Of a DNA stretch of 32,826 bases, positions 8,432-18,878 are shown piece by piece; within the stretch, counting starts at the first letter, position 1, and each line of letters starts with the position of its first letter. Below the pieces are notes generated by a model that searched no databases, was not told where the DNA came from, and was given only the letters and a program-made list of their open reading frames with translations. The stretch is from Hyphomicrobiales bacterium (GTDB lineage Bacteria; Pseudomonadota; Alphaproteobacteria; JAPOUT01): assembly GCA_026708545.1 (NCBI GenBank), contig JAPOUT010000044.1:1-32826 (forward strand), read 5' to 3'. The position numbers were made by a program, and so were the translations under genes.

Positions 8432-9625
8432 TCAACCGATTTCGAGCGTCTGCTCGATGCGCGTTATGAGTTGCTTGAGACTGAAGGGTTTTGCGAGAAA
8501 TTCAACCCTGTTTCCGTTCTCGAGAACTTCGCGAAATTTACCGGACTCGTATCCGGACATGAACAGCACACGAATGCCGGGATGGGTTTTGCACAACCGC
8601 ATCGCCAATTGCGGTCCGTCGATTCCGGGCATGATGACATCGGAAAGCAGCAACGCGATTTTCCTTGCATCGGGGTTTTTTTCCAGCAGTTGTAGAGCCT
8701 CCTCGGCGCTTGCGGCCTGGGACACGAAAAAGCCTCGGCGTTGCAGCGCTCGAACCGCAAAGCGTCTCACGCCCTCTTCGTCCTCAACAACAAGAATGTG
8801 GTGCGGCCGTTTCGATGCAAGATTTGCGGGGACGGGGGTTTCAAAGTTTTCAAAACCAACGGATGCGTCTGCGTTTATGTTCGCGGAACCGTTCGCCACA
8901 AACCTCGGCAGATAGACTCGAAAGGTCGAACCTTGTCCGGGCGTGCTTTCAGGGAGAATGAACCCGCCGGATTGCCGGACAATCCCAAGCACGGTTGCAA
9001 GTCCCAGGCCGACTCCCCGCCCCCGTTCCTTGGTGGAAAAGAAAGGCTCAAAAATCCGCTGCATGTTTTCGCGTGAAATCCCGCTGCCGGTGTCACTGAC
9101 TTTGCAGAGCACATATTCGCCGGCGGGCAGGGCATCATCATGCGCATCAATGCGAACATTGCCGGCATGGATGGCAACGTCTCCGCCGTTCGGCATAGCA
9201 TCTCGGGCATTGACGGCGAGGTTGACGATGACCTGTTCGAATTGATTGATATCAGCACGCACGGGCCAAAGATCATCCTGACAATGCACTTGAAGTGTTA
9301 CTTTTTCGCCGAGCAAATGTCGTAACAGATTTCCCAAGTCTGCAAGCACATCGACCAATGAGACTTCTTGCGGCTGAATGGATTGCTGCCGGGAAAACGC
9401 AAGCAGTTGCTGCACGAGTGCGGCTGCGCGTTTGGAGTTGCGGCGGATTTCCTCGACCTCGTCATTGTCGGTTCGTTGGAGCGTCCTGTTTTGCAAAAGC
9501 AAATCGCAAGAGCCGATGATTGCGGTTAGGAGATTTGAGAAGTCGTGGGCAATGCCTCCGGCGAGTTGTCCGATAGCCTGCATTTTTTGTGCTTGTGCGG
9601 ATTTCTCGTCGTGGCGTTCCGGCAT
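8432..9625 (-). CDS. CckA-like hybrid histidine kinase core, sensor region missing
   Basis: This 397-residue protein has three domains. A HisKA dimerisation domain carries the phospho-accepting His in GGIAHDFSNLLTAIIG, near residue 27. The HATPase has an N-box VNLAVNARDAMPNGG and G-boxes DTGSGI and GVGLGLATVLGIV. A C-terminal receiver has LLLSDVIMPGIDG and KPFSLKQL. The order and wording match CckA, the alphaproteobacterial kinase that phosphorylates ChpT and through it CtrA and CpdR. Full CckA is roughly 700-850 residues, with two N-terminal membrane segments and PAS domains. Here the protein begins at MPERHDEKSAQAQKMQ, immediately before the H-box, and upstream DNA is ahcY. It would be cytoplasmic and sensorless. 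Its ATG lies five bases after the ahcY stop, so it is probably translationally coupled. Whether a full CckA exists elsewhere is unknown. Confidence 0.85.
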   Translation of the reverse strand: MPERHDEKSAQAQKMQAIGQLAGGIAHDFSNLLTAIIGSCDLLLQNRTLQRTDNDEVEEIRRNSKRAAALVQQLLAFSRQQSIQPQEVSLVDVLADLGNLLRHLLGEKVTLQVHCQDDLWPVRADINQFEQVIVNLAVNARDAMPNGGDVAIHAGNVRIDAHDDALPAGEYVLCKVSDTGSGISRENMQRIFEPFFSTKERGRGVGLGLATVLGIVRQSGGFILPESTPGQGSTFRVYLPRFVANGSANINADASVGFENFETPVPANLASKRPHHILVVEDEEGVRRFAVRALQRRGFFVSQAASAEEALQLLEKNPDARKIALLLSDVIMPGIDGPQLAMRLCKTHPGIRVLFMSGYESGKFREVLENGNRVEFLAKPFSLKQLITRIEQTLEIG

Positions 9626-9630
9626 GCGCG

Positions 9631-11499
<1,869 letters not shown>

Positions 11500-14301
11500 T
11501 TATTGCGGCGAATCGCCGCCGTTTTGTTTTGGCTGCAGGAAATCGCGGGTTCGAGTAACGGCGTCTTTGAGAGTGAGGGATTCGGGCACGACATCTACAG
11601 GAAAGGCTTCACGAAATCTTGAAGAAAGATTTCCGAGCAGAATGAAAATACCTTTATCGCCTTCGGCCCGAATGAGTCGTCCGAAGGCTTGGCGCAAACG
11701 GAATCGTACGAGCATGTTATCGTAAGCCGATCCGCCGAAACGTTTGCGGCGTGCTTTGTGGAGAACATCACTTCTCGCAAACGGAATTTTGTCGAGAACA
11801 ACGATGCGAAGCGAGCGCCCGGGCACATCAACGCCGTCGCGCATAGCATCGCAGCCGAGCAGACAGCTGGATTCGATGGTTCGGAAAATATTCATGAGAG
11901 TAGCGGTATCCATGGCATCGACATGTTGTGCAAAGAGATTGATGCCTTTGTCTTGGAGTCGGGAAGCGATGCGCGGATGAGCTTGCTGAAGTCTTCTGAC
12001 GGCAGTGAAAAGTCCGAGTCCTCCGCCTCCGGCAGCGAGGAAAAGTTGGCTGTATGCGTTTGCGACGGCGGTGTCGTCTTTGTGGTCGATATCACTGACG
12101 GTAAAAATTTTGGCCTGTTGCGAATAGTTGAAAGGCGAGTTGATGGAGAATCGTTTCGGCGGGGATGCAAGGTGCACCGCGCCGGTTCGCATTTCCGCGA
12201 TTTTCCAGTCAAAATCGTTTTCGCTTGCATTGTCAGCACTCATCTCGGAATTGGAATCGTGAAGGGTTGCCGATGTGATGAGGGCGCCTTGTGAGGGTTC
12301 GAGCAACTGCCGCGCAAAAGGTTCGGTCGGATCAATCCAATGTCTGTGCATGCCGATATCGATGATTCGCCCCTGGTTACGTTCGATGGAGAAGAGATCG
12401 AGGAATTTATTTTCGGTGTTTTCTTGCGGGACGATGGGATTTTCGAGCATCTTGCACCACTGCGACAGTTGCGTGACAGAGTTTCGGTGGATGTTACTAA
12501 CGAGAGTCTCGATGCTTTGGCCGTTATCATCGTTACCGGCGGCGGCGTCGGCCTTTGCGAGTTGTTCGCAAAGTTGCTCGAGAAGGCTTTGCAAAAACTT
12601 CATCTCTCCCCCTAAATCCGCTGCACTCTCGAGCAAGGATTCGGGAAGGTCAACGCAGGGGATATCAATGCTGTAGAAGTCGCTCTGTTCGTTCCGGTTT
12701 CCCTCAATGGTTGCTTGTTTGACTTCGCTGAGAAAGGTTTCACCCTCGGTTTTGGGCCCTTCCTTTTCGAGATTTTTGCGCCATTCGGGGCTCGCGAGCG
12801 TACGCGCTTGCGTCGAGATTTCCGCAAGCAGTTGTTCGATGTCTTCGTTTATGTGTTTCAGGATGTCAAAAACGCGCGCGCGCAATCCCCGCACCTTTGC
12901 CCGGCTTCGACGCGACGATGTACCGACGAGCCAATGGCGTAACCGCACCATTTCCAAACCTGAACAATGCGACGAAAAGACTCCGTCGGAAACATCGAAA
13001 AGGTGTTGCGCCTCATCAAAGATGAATCGCGGCGGGAATTCCGCGCCGGGTTTTTCATACTTTTCTTTATCCACCATGTCGGTTTGCGAGCGCGCCAGAC
13101 GCGTCATAACGAGGGCGTGATTAGCGAGCACGAAAGGAGCCTGGCGTGCGCGTCTTGCGATGGACTCGGCAAAACATTTTCGATAATGCGGACACGACGC
13201 ATGGGTGCATTCCCGGTTCTTGTCTCGAATATCATCAATGGGGTTGTTCCTATCACTCATCAACCAGTTCGGAAAGTCTCCTCCGTCGAGTGCGCCGTCG
13301 GCGGTTTGCGCCGCCCATCGTGCAATCAGTCCCGCCTGGACCATTTGCGTCGTATCCAGCGACGCGTGGCCCAACCACTCTTCCAGCCGCAACAAACAGA
13401 GATAGTTGCTTCGACCTTTGCGCAGGACGACTTCGTTTCTTTGCTCGTATTCGTTGGTGAAAAGAAGACGGGTTTCCCTTTGCAGCTGGGCTTGCAGGTT
13501 TTTGGTGTACGTGGAAACCCACACTTGCGCCCGGCTTCGACGCGCCCAGACATCCGCACCGGAGAGATAGCCGAGCGTCTTGCCGATGCCCGTTCCCGCT
13601 TCCGCAAGGACGATTTGCGCGGGATCGTGCTCCTGGCGCGGCGCGAACGCTTTGGCGACGCCTTCGGCATATTCGAACTGCCCGTTCCTGGGCGAGCGTT
13701 GATTTTTTGCGAGCAGTTGCTCGAGACGCCCGCTTGCTTCACCGTCTTTAATTTGATGGGTTTCCTCGGCGTTTCGCGCCGGAACTTCTTTCCATTCGGG
13801 CAGGGCGTTCCAGACATGCAGGGGATTGTGTGACATTTCCGGAACCCCGGGGTTGCCGAGAGCTTCAAGAATGCTTTCGCCCCAAATCCACCCCGCATCG
13901 TTCATGACGTGAGCAATGGCAACGCAGGAGTCCGACACCGACACCCCGGCGAGACATTTGAGCAATTCGCCCGCGCCTTGATAAAGAAAGGACGCCGATG
14001 CTGTCGCGTCTCGCGGCGGGGACATCCCCAACGCCTGCGCCAGACCTTCGGGGGACGGCGCGCAGAATCGTGCGGGAAAAACGAAGGCAAAGAGTTCCAA
14101 GACATCGGCGCTTTGTCGATGGAGATTTATTTTTTCGAAGTGCTTGCGGATGCTCGGCTTGTGGCAAAGGATGTGCGGTTCGCGCTCGAGTTGTTCACGT
14201 GCGGCGTCAAGTTCGAGAGTTTGGATTTCGCCCTGAGTTGTGATTTGGACGGCGCCGCTTGTATTGAGAATGATGGCGGGAAGATCTGGGAGGGATATCA
14301 T
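11500..14301 (-). CDS. DinG/Rad3-like (XPD family) ATP-dependent DNA helicase
   Basis: This 933-residue superfamily 2 helicase is of the iron-sulfur XPD/DinG type. Walker A is AEAGTGIGKTLGYL, near residue 235. The four cysteines expected for a 4Fe-4S cluster are in NYLCLL and in CTHASCPHYRKCF. The DEAH-box variant is FDEAQHL. The C-terminal helicase domain includes LLGCDAMRDGVDVPG and the motif VI-like RQAFGRLIRAEGDKG. An N-terminal extension of about 230 residues precedes the helicase core, as in the long alphaproteobacterial DinG-like helicases. It probably unwinds damaged or structured DNA such as R-loops. It lies 129 bases upstream of the receiver-AhcY frame and 57 bases downstream of the Gfo/Idh/MocA gene, all on the minus strand. 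Confidence 0.9.
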   Translation of the reverse strand: MISLPDLPAIILNTSGAVQITTQGEIQTLELDAAREQLEREPHILCHKPSIRKHFEKINLHRQSADVLELFAFVFPARFCAPSPEGLAQALGMSPPRDATASASFLYQGAGELLKCLAGVSVSDSCVAIAHVMNDAGWIWGESILEALGNPGVPEMSHNPLHVWNALPEWKEVPARNAEETHQIKDGEASGRLEQLLAKNQRSPRNGQFEYAEGVAKAFAPRQEHDPAQIVLAEAGTGIGKTLGYLSGADVWARRSRAQVWVSTYTKNLQAQLQRETRLLFTNEYEQRNEVVLRKGRSNYLCLLRLEEWLGHASLDTTQMVQAGLIARWAAQTADGALDGGDFPNWLMSDRNNPIDDIRDKNRECTHASCPHYRKCFAESIARRARQAPFVLANHALVMTRLARSQTDMVDKEKYEKPGAEFPPRFIFDEAQHLFDVSDGVFSSHCSGLEMVRLRHWLVGTSSRRSRAKVRGLRARVFDILKHINEDIEQLLAEISTQARTLASPEWRKNLEKEGPKTEGETFLSEVKQATIEGNRNEQSDFYSIDIPCVDLPESLLESAADLGGEMKFLQSLLEQLCEQLAKADAAAGNDDNGQSIETLVSNIHRNSVTQLSQWCKMLENPIVPQENTENKFLDLFSIERNQGRIIDIGMHRHWIDPTEPFARQLLEPSQGALITSATLHDSNSEMSADNASENDFDWKIAEMRTGAVHLASPPKRFSINSPFNYSQQAKIFTVSDIDHKDDTAVANAYSQLFLAAGGGGLGLFTAVRRLQQAHPRIASRLQDKGINLFAQHVDAMDTATLMNIFRTIESSCLLGCDAMRDGVDVPGRSLRIVVLDKIPFARSDVLHKARRKRFGGSAYDNMLVRFRLRQAFGRLIRAEGDKGIFILLGNLSSRFREAFPVDVVPESLTLKDAVTRTRDFLQPKQNGGDSPQ

Positions 14302-14358
14302 TGCGGCGGAACAGGGGTTTGGAGTGCGGGAATTTTTAAAATGCCGACGGCGGCCCGG

Positions 14359-15444
14359 CTAAAGGCTGACGGCCTCCCCCGTAAGGGCGGATGCCTGGGC
14401 GGCCATGCCCATTCTAACAGCCCAGACGCCATCTTCAAGGCTTACCTCGACATTGCCTTTCCCGCACACAACATCAAAGAAACGCTGGTGCTGGTGATAG
14501 GTTGAACCGTTATGGTCGCCGGCATCCAAAATTGCTTTATCTATCGGACAGACGGTACGAACAGGATTACAATGCGCGCGCGGACTCTCGATGATAACGG
14601 GAACAGGTTGTTTGCCTTCCGGCCCCGACCATAACCGCGCCGGACCCGGCAGTTTCACCTCTATCTTGCCCGAAGGACCGACGGCATGGACCATTGCCTG
14701 GTATTCAGACCCTTCCGCAAACATGGACAGTTCCAGTGACGCACGCGTGCCGTCGGCAAAATCAACTATCACATAACCGCAATCCCAAATATCCGAAGAC
14801 TGCCCGTTGTAAGTCTCGTCCAGATGGTTTACCTCCTGACCGCCGCTTGCCATGACCCGCACGGGGTCGCTCTTCAAAATAACACGCATTAAATCAAAGA
14901 AATGACAGCATTTCTCGACAAAGGTGCCGCCCGAATTTCCATTAAACCGGTTCCAATTGTTTACTTTGGCAAGGAAAGGAAAACGATGCTCGATAATGGT
15001 CAGCATTTTGATTCCGCCGGTGACGGTTTGTGCACGGTTAATAAATTGCTTCATAGGCGGCATATAGCGATATTCCATCGCCACCCATACGGGCGCTCCA
15101 TAACCGGCTTTCAAATCCTCAACGCGCTTCAAATCATCGGGATTTGTAAACAACGGCTTTTCGACCAGAATCGGCAATGTTACCTTTGCGGCAACCGCTT
15201 CAAGTTGCGTTACATGGCAATGGTTCGGGCTGGCAATCACAAGGCAATCAAGGGGCCGGTGGCCAAGCAACGCATCAACCGAGTTTACAAAAACGGCCTC
15301 CGGAACAAGTTCGGCAGCCGCACGCGCCATGTCCTTATCCGGCTCGTAGATGGCGGATACCGCCGCATCTTCAAGCAGGGCAATATTGCGCAGGTGTTCC
15401 TGCCCCATCATGCCGCAACCAATTAAACCATAAAAAGCCGTCAT
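14359..15444 (-). CDS. Gfo/Idh/MocA-family NAD(P)-dependent oxidoreductase or NAD-dependent glycosidase
   Basis: This 361-residue protein has an N-terminal Rossmann fold with GLIGCGMMGQEHLRN, the family motif VEKPLFTN near residue 96, and a C-terminal alpha/beta domain containing GGTFVEKCCHFFDLMR. The family includes sugar dehydrogenases, and also glycosidases that work through transient NAD-dependent oxidation (GH4-like chemistry; GH109 and the sulfoquinovosidase family GH188). Its position seven to ten bases after the GntR regulator, divergent from a sulfo-SMO-like trio, makes the release or oxidation of a sulfosugar plausible, but the sequence alone does not prove it. The start is ATG at 15444 with AAGGA upstream; a GTG three bases earlier is equally possible. 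Confidence 0.88.
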   Translation of the reverse strand: MTAFYGLIGCGMMGQEHLRNIALLEDAAVSAIYEPDKDMARAAAELVPEAVFVNSVDALLGHRPLDCLVIASPNHCHVTQLEAVAAKVTLPILVEKPLFTNPDDLKRVEDLKAGYGAPVWVAMEYRYMPPMKQFINRAQTVTGGIKMLTIIEHRFPFLAKVNNWNRFNGNSGGTFVEKCCHFFDLMRVILKSDPVRVMASGGQEVNHLDETYNGQSSDIWDCGYVIVDFADGTRASLELSMFAEGSEYQAMVHAVGPSGKIEVKLPGPARLWSGPEGKQPVPVIIESPRAHCNPVRTVCPIDKAILDAGDHNGSTYHQHQRFFDVVCGKGNVEVSLEDGVWAVRMGMAAQASALTGEAVSL

Positions 15445-15454
15445 CACCCTTTCC

Positions 15455-16195
15455 TTACTTTAACCTGGCAACATAGCGCGCCGCGCCGGCATCGTACCAT
15501 GTGCGTGAGTATTCCACTTTGCTTTCATCTTGCGACCAACCAAACCTTTCCACAAATCCAAAGACCGCGTTCTTCCCCGGCGGAAATATTTCCTCCGCCC
15601 ATTCGGGCAACGGAGAAACGCTAACCCAATCTTCGGCGCGGGCGATCCAAAAACCAAGATGCTCTTTATAGAATTTATACAATGATTGAGAGATTTGGGC
15701 TCTGTTAATTTTTTCGGCACAGGATTGGTCAAGCCAGATTTCTTCTATCGCGACGGGAATATCGTCAAGAAAACGCAGGCGCCGAAACCTGTGGGCAAAA
15801 CCGGATGCGCCGAATTCGGGCAGGTCGGCGGGCTTTTTGACGGTCTCGGCAGACAACATTTGCGCCGAAGGTAATCCGCCGCCTTGCGGCAGCTCAAGTC
15901 TGAAAAAGAAATAAATGGATTCGGAATTTTCATTCTTTCGAATGTAATTGCCGGACCCTTGTTTGCGGACAAGCAAACCCTGTCTTGCTAACTGCGCAAG
16001 TGATTTTCGCAAGGTTCGAACGGTGACTCCGTAATCACGGGCAAGCCGTCTCTCCGGCGGCAGCCGCTGCCCATCGATAAGCAGTCCTGCACTTATTTCT
16101 CGCGATATCTGCTCGGCTATCTGAGAGTAAACCGGCAGTTTACCTGGGTGGATTTTATTTTCTCCTGTCTCGTTCATGGTAAATTGATACACCAT
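15455..16195 (-). CDS. GntR-family transcriptional regulator, HutC/UTRA type
   Basis: This protein of up to 246 residues has an N-terminal winged helix: PVYSQIAEQISREISAGLL, then GQRLPPERRLARDYGVTVRTLRKSLAQLARQGLLVRK, and the wing GSGNYI. A C-terminal UTRA effector domain follows (RFRRLRFLDDIPVAIEEIWLD), which in this family binds sugars, sugar phosphates or related acids. It probably controls both its own operon (with the Gfo/Idh/MocA gene) and the divergent monooxygenase-TRAP operon, because only 51 bases separate the two starts. The start may be the ATG at 16195 or the ATG at 16177 (MNETGENK); neither has a clear Shine-Dalgarno. Confidence 0.9.
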   Translation of the reverse strand: MVYQFTMNETGENKIHPGKLPVYSQIAEQISREISAGLLIDGQRLPPERRLARDYGVTVRTLRKSLAQLARQGLLVRKQGSGNYIRKNENSESIYFFFRLELPQGGGLPSAQMLSAETVKKPADLPEFGASGFAHRFRRLRFLDDIPVAIEEIWLDQSCAEKINRAQISQSLYKFYKEHLGFWIARAEDWVSVSPLPEWAEEIFPPGKNAVFGFVERFGWSQDESKVEYSRTWYDAGAARYVARLK

Positions 16196-16246
16196 TGATT
16201 TATCTCTGGCTAGATGTATAATTCGACGGAGAAACAGGAGAAGTTG

Positions 16247-17404
16247 ATGACAACCGTACCAATCACAAGTCCCGATTTGGACGCTACCGAGGTTAGTTTT
16301 TTTTCGGCCCTTTGTGCCGACGACTACCGTTATCTGGGAGTTCCGGACGGCAGCCTTCGTTCAAACTGGGCCCACTGTTCGGAAATCGTCAAACGATCCG
16401 AGGCAAACGGCTTCCGCAACATTCTCTGCCCCTCTTCCTACCAGGTCGGGCAGGATACGCTTTCTTTCGTAGCCGGATGCGCACCGGTCACTAGTAAAAT
16501 AAACTTGCTCGCGGCGGTGCGCTGCGGGGAAATGCAGCCAATCATGCTCGCACGAACCGTTGCCACGCTGGATCACATGCTGGAAGGACGGCTGACCATC
16601 AATATTATCAGTTCCGATTTCCCGGGCCAGGTTGAAGACAGTGCCTATCGCTATCAACGTTCGCGGGAGGTGGTCGAGATTTTGCGGCAAGCCTGGACGT
16701 GCGACGAGATAAATTACCAGGGAGAAATTTATCAATTCGAAGGAGTGACCACCGACCCGGCGCGGCCCTACCAGCAAAACGGCGGCCCGCTTCTTTATTT
16801 CGGGGGGTACTCGCCGGCGGCAGTTGAACTATGTGCCCAGCATTGCGATGTATATCTGATGTGGCCGGAGAGCAAAGAAGATTTGGCAAATCGCATGAAA
16901 ACCGTCAACGAGAGGGCGGCAAGCTACAACCGCACCCTGGATTATGGTTTGCGGGTTCACATGGTCGTCCGTGAAACCGAGGCCGAAGCCCGTGAATACG
17001 CGAGCGAACTTGTGTCCAAACTTGATGACGACACCGGCAAGACGATTCGTGAACGGGCTCTTGATTCCACCTCTTATGGTGTGGCGCGCCAGGCCCGCAA
17101 CCGCGACCTCGCGGACATGGATGGTTTCATCGAACCGCATCTTTGGACGGGAATCGGCCGGGCCCGATCCGGCTGCGGGGCGGCGCTTGTCGGATCCGCA
17201 GACCAGGTTTTGTCGGAAATTGAAAGTTACCTGAAAATGGGCATGCGTTCGTTTATCTTCTCCGGTTATCCGCACCTCGACGAATGCGACTATATCGGCA
17301 AGCTTGTAATGCCTCATTTGAAGACCTGTTCCCTGCCGCACGAGTACGGACGCGTGCCGGCGCAAATACCGGACACTCCGCTTGGATCAGGAGAAAGGAA
17401 ATAA
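16247..17404 (+). CDS. LLM-class flavin-dependent sulfonate monooxygenase (SsuD/SmoC-like)
   Basis: This 385-residue protein is of the bacterial luciferase-like class and close in length to SsuD alkanesulfonate monooxygenase. It would use FMNH2 and O2 to cleave a C-S bond, releasing sulfite and an aldehyde. The N-terminal barrel shows KINLLAAVRCGEMQPIMLAR, then DHMLEGRLTINIISSDFPGQ and SREVVEILRQAW, and later GGYSPAAVELCAQHCDVYLMW. The C-terminus has the expected SADQVLSEIESYLKMGMRSF. The start at 16247 is chosen because AGGAG precedes it by about six bases; the in-frame ATG at 16214 lacks one. Partners follow at once: an aldo-keto reductase and a flavin reductase, the same three enzyme classes as SmoC, SmoB and SmoA of sulfoquinovose degradation in Agrobacterium. 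Another sulfonate remains possible. Confidence 0.87.
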   Translation: MTTVPITSPDLDATEVSFFSALCADDYRYLGVPDGSLRSNWAHCSEIVKRSEANGFRNILCPSSYQVGQDTLSFVAGCAPVTSKINLLAAVRCGEMQPIMLARTVATLDHMLEGRLTINIISSDFPGQVEDSAYRYQRSREVVEILRQAWTCDEINYQGEIYQFEGVTTDPARPYQQNGGPLLYFGGYSPAAVELCAQHCDVYLMWPESKEDLANRMKTVNERAASYNRTLDYGLRVHMVVRETEAEAREYASELVSKLDDDTGKTIRERALDSTSYGVARQARNRDLADMDGFIEPHLWTGIGRARSGCGAALVGSADQVLSEIESYLKMGMRSFIFSGYPHLDECDYIGKLVMPHLKTCSLPHEYGRVPAQIPDTPLGSGERK

Positions 17405-18297
17405 TGGAAAAAATCGCTTTAACCGAGACTCTGTCCCTGTCACGTCTTGTCTACGGGATGTGGCGCCTGGGCGACGACGAAGACACCTCACCTTCCCATG
17501 TTCAGGCGAAGATCGAAGGTTGCCTTGCCCAAGGCATCACCTCTGTTGACCTGGCGGATATTTATGGAGGTTATCAAGTTGAGGAAATTTTCGGCGCCGC
17601 CGTCAAACAGGCTCCGCATTTGCGCGGGCAGCTGGAAATTGTTACAAAGTGCGGCATCGTTGCTCCCGTCGGACGTCATGCCAATGCGCGGGTTAAGCAT
17701 TACGACACCAGCGCCGCACATATCAAAAAGTCTGTGGATGACAGTCTGCGTTTGATGGGAATCGAGCAGATAGATTTGCTGCTTATCCATCGCCCTGATC
17801 CCTTTTTGGACCACCATCAAACAGGTGCCGCGCTGGACGGATTGATTGCCTCGGGTGCCATCAAGGCCGTGGGCGTTTCCAATTTCAAACTCCATGACTG
17901 GACGCTGTTGCAATCCGCAATGACAAACAAATTGGCCACCAACCAGATTGAAATCTCCGTGATGGTCAATCAGGCGTTTACCAACGGCGACATCGCATAT
18001 TTGCAGGAATGCGGCGTAGCCCCCATGGCCTGGTCTCCTCTGGCAGGCGGCGCATTGTTCGAATCCGGACACCCGAAGTTGGTTTCCGCGCTTGAGGCCA
18101 AAGCCGCCGAGGCCGGCGTGGACATTGGTGCCGTGGCGGTTGCCTGGCTCCTGGCGCATCCGGCGCGAATCATCCCTGTTTTGGGAACCAATAATCTGGA
18201 ACGAATCGGACGTATATCCGAGGCGTTGAAAGTGTCGATAGACCGACAGAGCTGGTTTGAAATTTACGAAGCCGCCAACGGACGGGAAGTGCAATGA
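17404..18297 (+). CDS. Aldo-keto reductase, YdhF/SmoB-like
   Basis: This 297-residue NAD(P)H-dependent reductase starts at 17404, sharing one base with the stop of the monooxygenase gene (TAATG) and preceded by GGAG and AAAGGAA. Catalytic tetrad residues are visible: Asp and Tyr in DLADIYGGY, Lys in IVTKCGI and His in LLLIHRPDP. GVSNF and the C-terminal VLGTNNLERIGRI form the cofactor site. DIYGGYQVEE and LLIHRPDP place it in the YdhF subgroup that includes SmoB, which reduces 6-oxo-glucose to glucose after oxidative desulfonation of sulfoquinovose. By analogy it would reduce the aldehyde made by the upstream monooxygenase. The substrate is inferred from context. Confidence 0.88.
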   Translation: MEKIALTETLSLSRLVYGMWRLGDDEDTSPSHVQAKIEGCLAQGITSVDLADIYGGYQVEEIFGAAVKQAPHLRGQLEIVTKCGIVAPVGRHANARVKHYDTSAAHIKKSVDDSLRLMGIEQIDLLLIHRPDPFLDHHQTGAALDGLIASGAIKAVGVSNFKLHDWTLLQSAMTNKLATNQIEISVMVNQAFTNGDIAYLQECGVAPMAWSPLAGGALFESGHPKLVSALEAKAAEAGVDIGAVAVAWLLAHPARIIPVLGTNNLERIGRISEALKVSIDRQSWFEIYEAANGREVQ

Positions 18298-18878
18298 GCA
18301 ATCTTTTGCCGCAGGAAGAAACCAGCTTTGTTCCGGGAAGGGAAAATTCTCGTGAATTCCGCTCCGCGCTTGCCCAGTTTCCAACAGGAGTGACCATCGT
18401 CACCTGCAATAGCGAGATTGGACCGCTCGGCGTAACCGCAAACAGTTTTACCAGCATCTCGCTTGATCCGGCGCTAATCATGTGGTGTCCGACCAAATCT
18501 TCCAAGCGCTACAGCGCCTTTATGGCGGCGAATCACTTTGCCGTTCATGTCATGCCCGTGGAAGAAAAGGAATTATGCCTGTCTTTTTCACGGTCCGGAC
18601 AGGCTTTTGATGATGTTGACTGGCATTTTAGCAGCAAGCAGGTGCCGCTTCTTGATTGTTCCCTTGCCCGCTTTGAATGCAAGCGCTTTGCGGACTATGA
18701 TGGAGGCGACCATTCTTTGCTTTTGGGTCTGGTCGAGAAAGCATCTGTTTTTGAGGGCGTGCCGCTGACCTTTTCACAAGGCGGATTCAATACGCCGGAG
18801 AAGGAAAAGGAGAGACATTTGAATGCATGGCGCGATGCAGATCTTACTGAAACTTATCAGACCGCTAGAAATATTTAA
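18294..18878 (+). CDS. Flavin reductase (FMN reductase, SmoA/HpaC-like)
   Basis: This 194-residue flavin reductase of the split beta-barrel type would supply FMNH2 to the two-component monooxygenase encoded two genes upstream. The family motif FRSALAQFPTGVTIVTC lies near residue 25, followed by GVTANSFTSISLDPALIMWC and HFAVHVMPVEEKELC, with GGDHSLLLGLVE as the later conserved segment. Its ATG overlaps the aldo-keto reductase stop by four bases (ATGA). A C-terminal tail of about 20 residues overlaps the start of the TRAP small-subunit gene by 56 bases. Confidence 0.9.
   Translation: MSNLLPQEETSFVPGRENSREFRSALAQFPTGVTIVTCNSEIGPLGVTANSFTSISLDPALIMWCPTKSSKRYSAFMAANHFAVHVMPVEEKELCLSFSRSGQAFDDVDWHFSSKQVPLLDCSLARFECKRFADYDGGDHSLLLGLVEKASVFEGVPLTFSQGGFNTPEKEKERHLNAWRDADLTETYQTARNI

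Noticed and set aside
12967-13833. Long open frame (288 codons) antisense to the DinG-like helicase
   Set aside because: The opposite strand carries the complete helicase with motifs in order; this frame has none.
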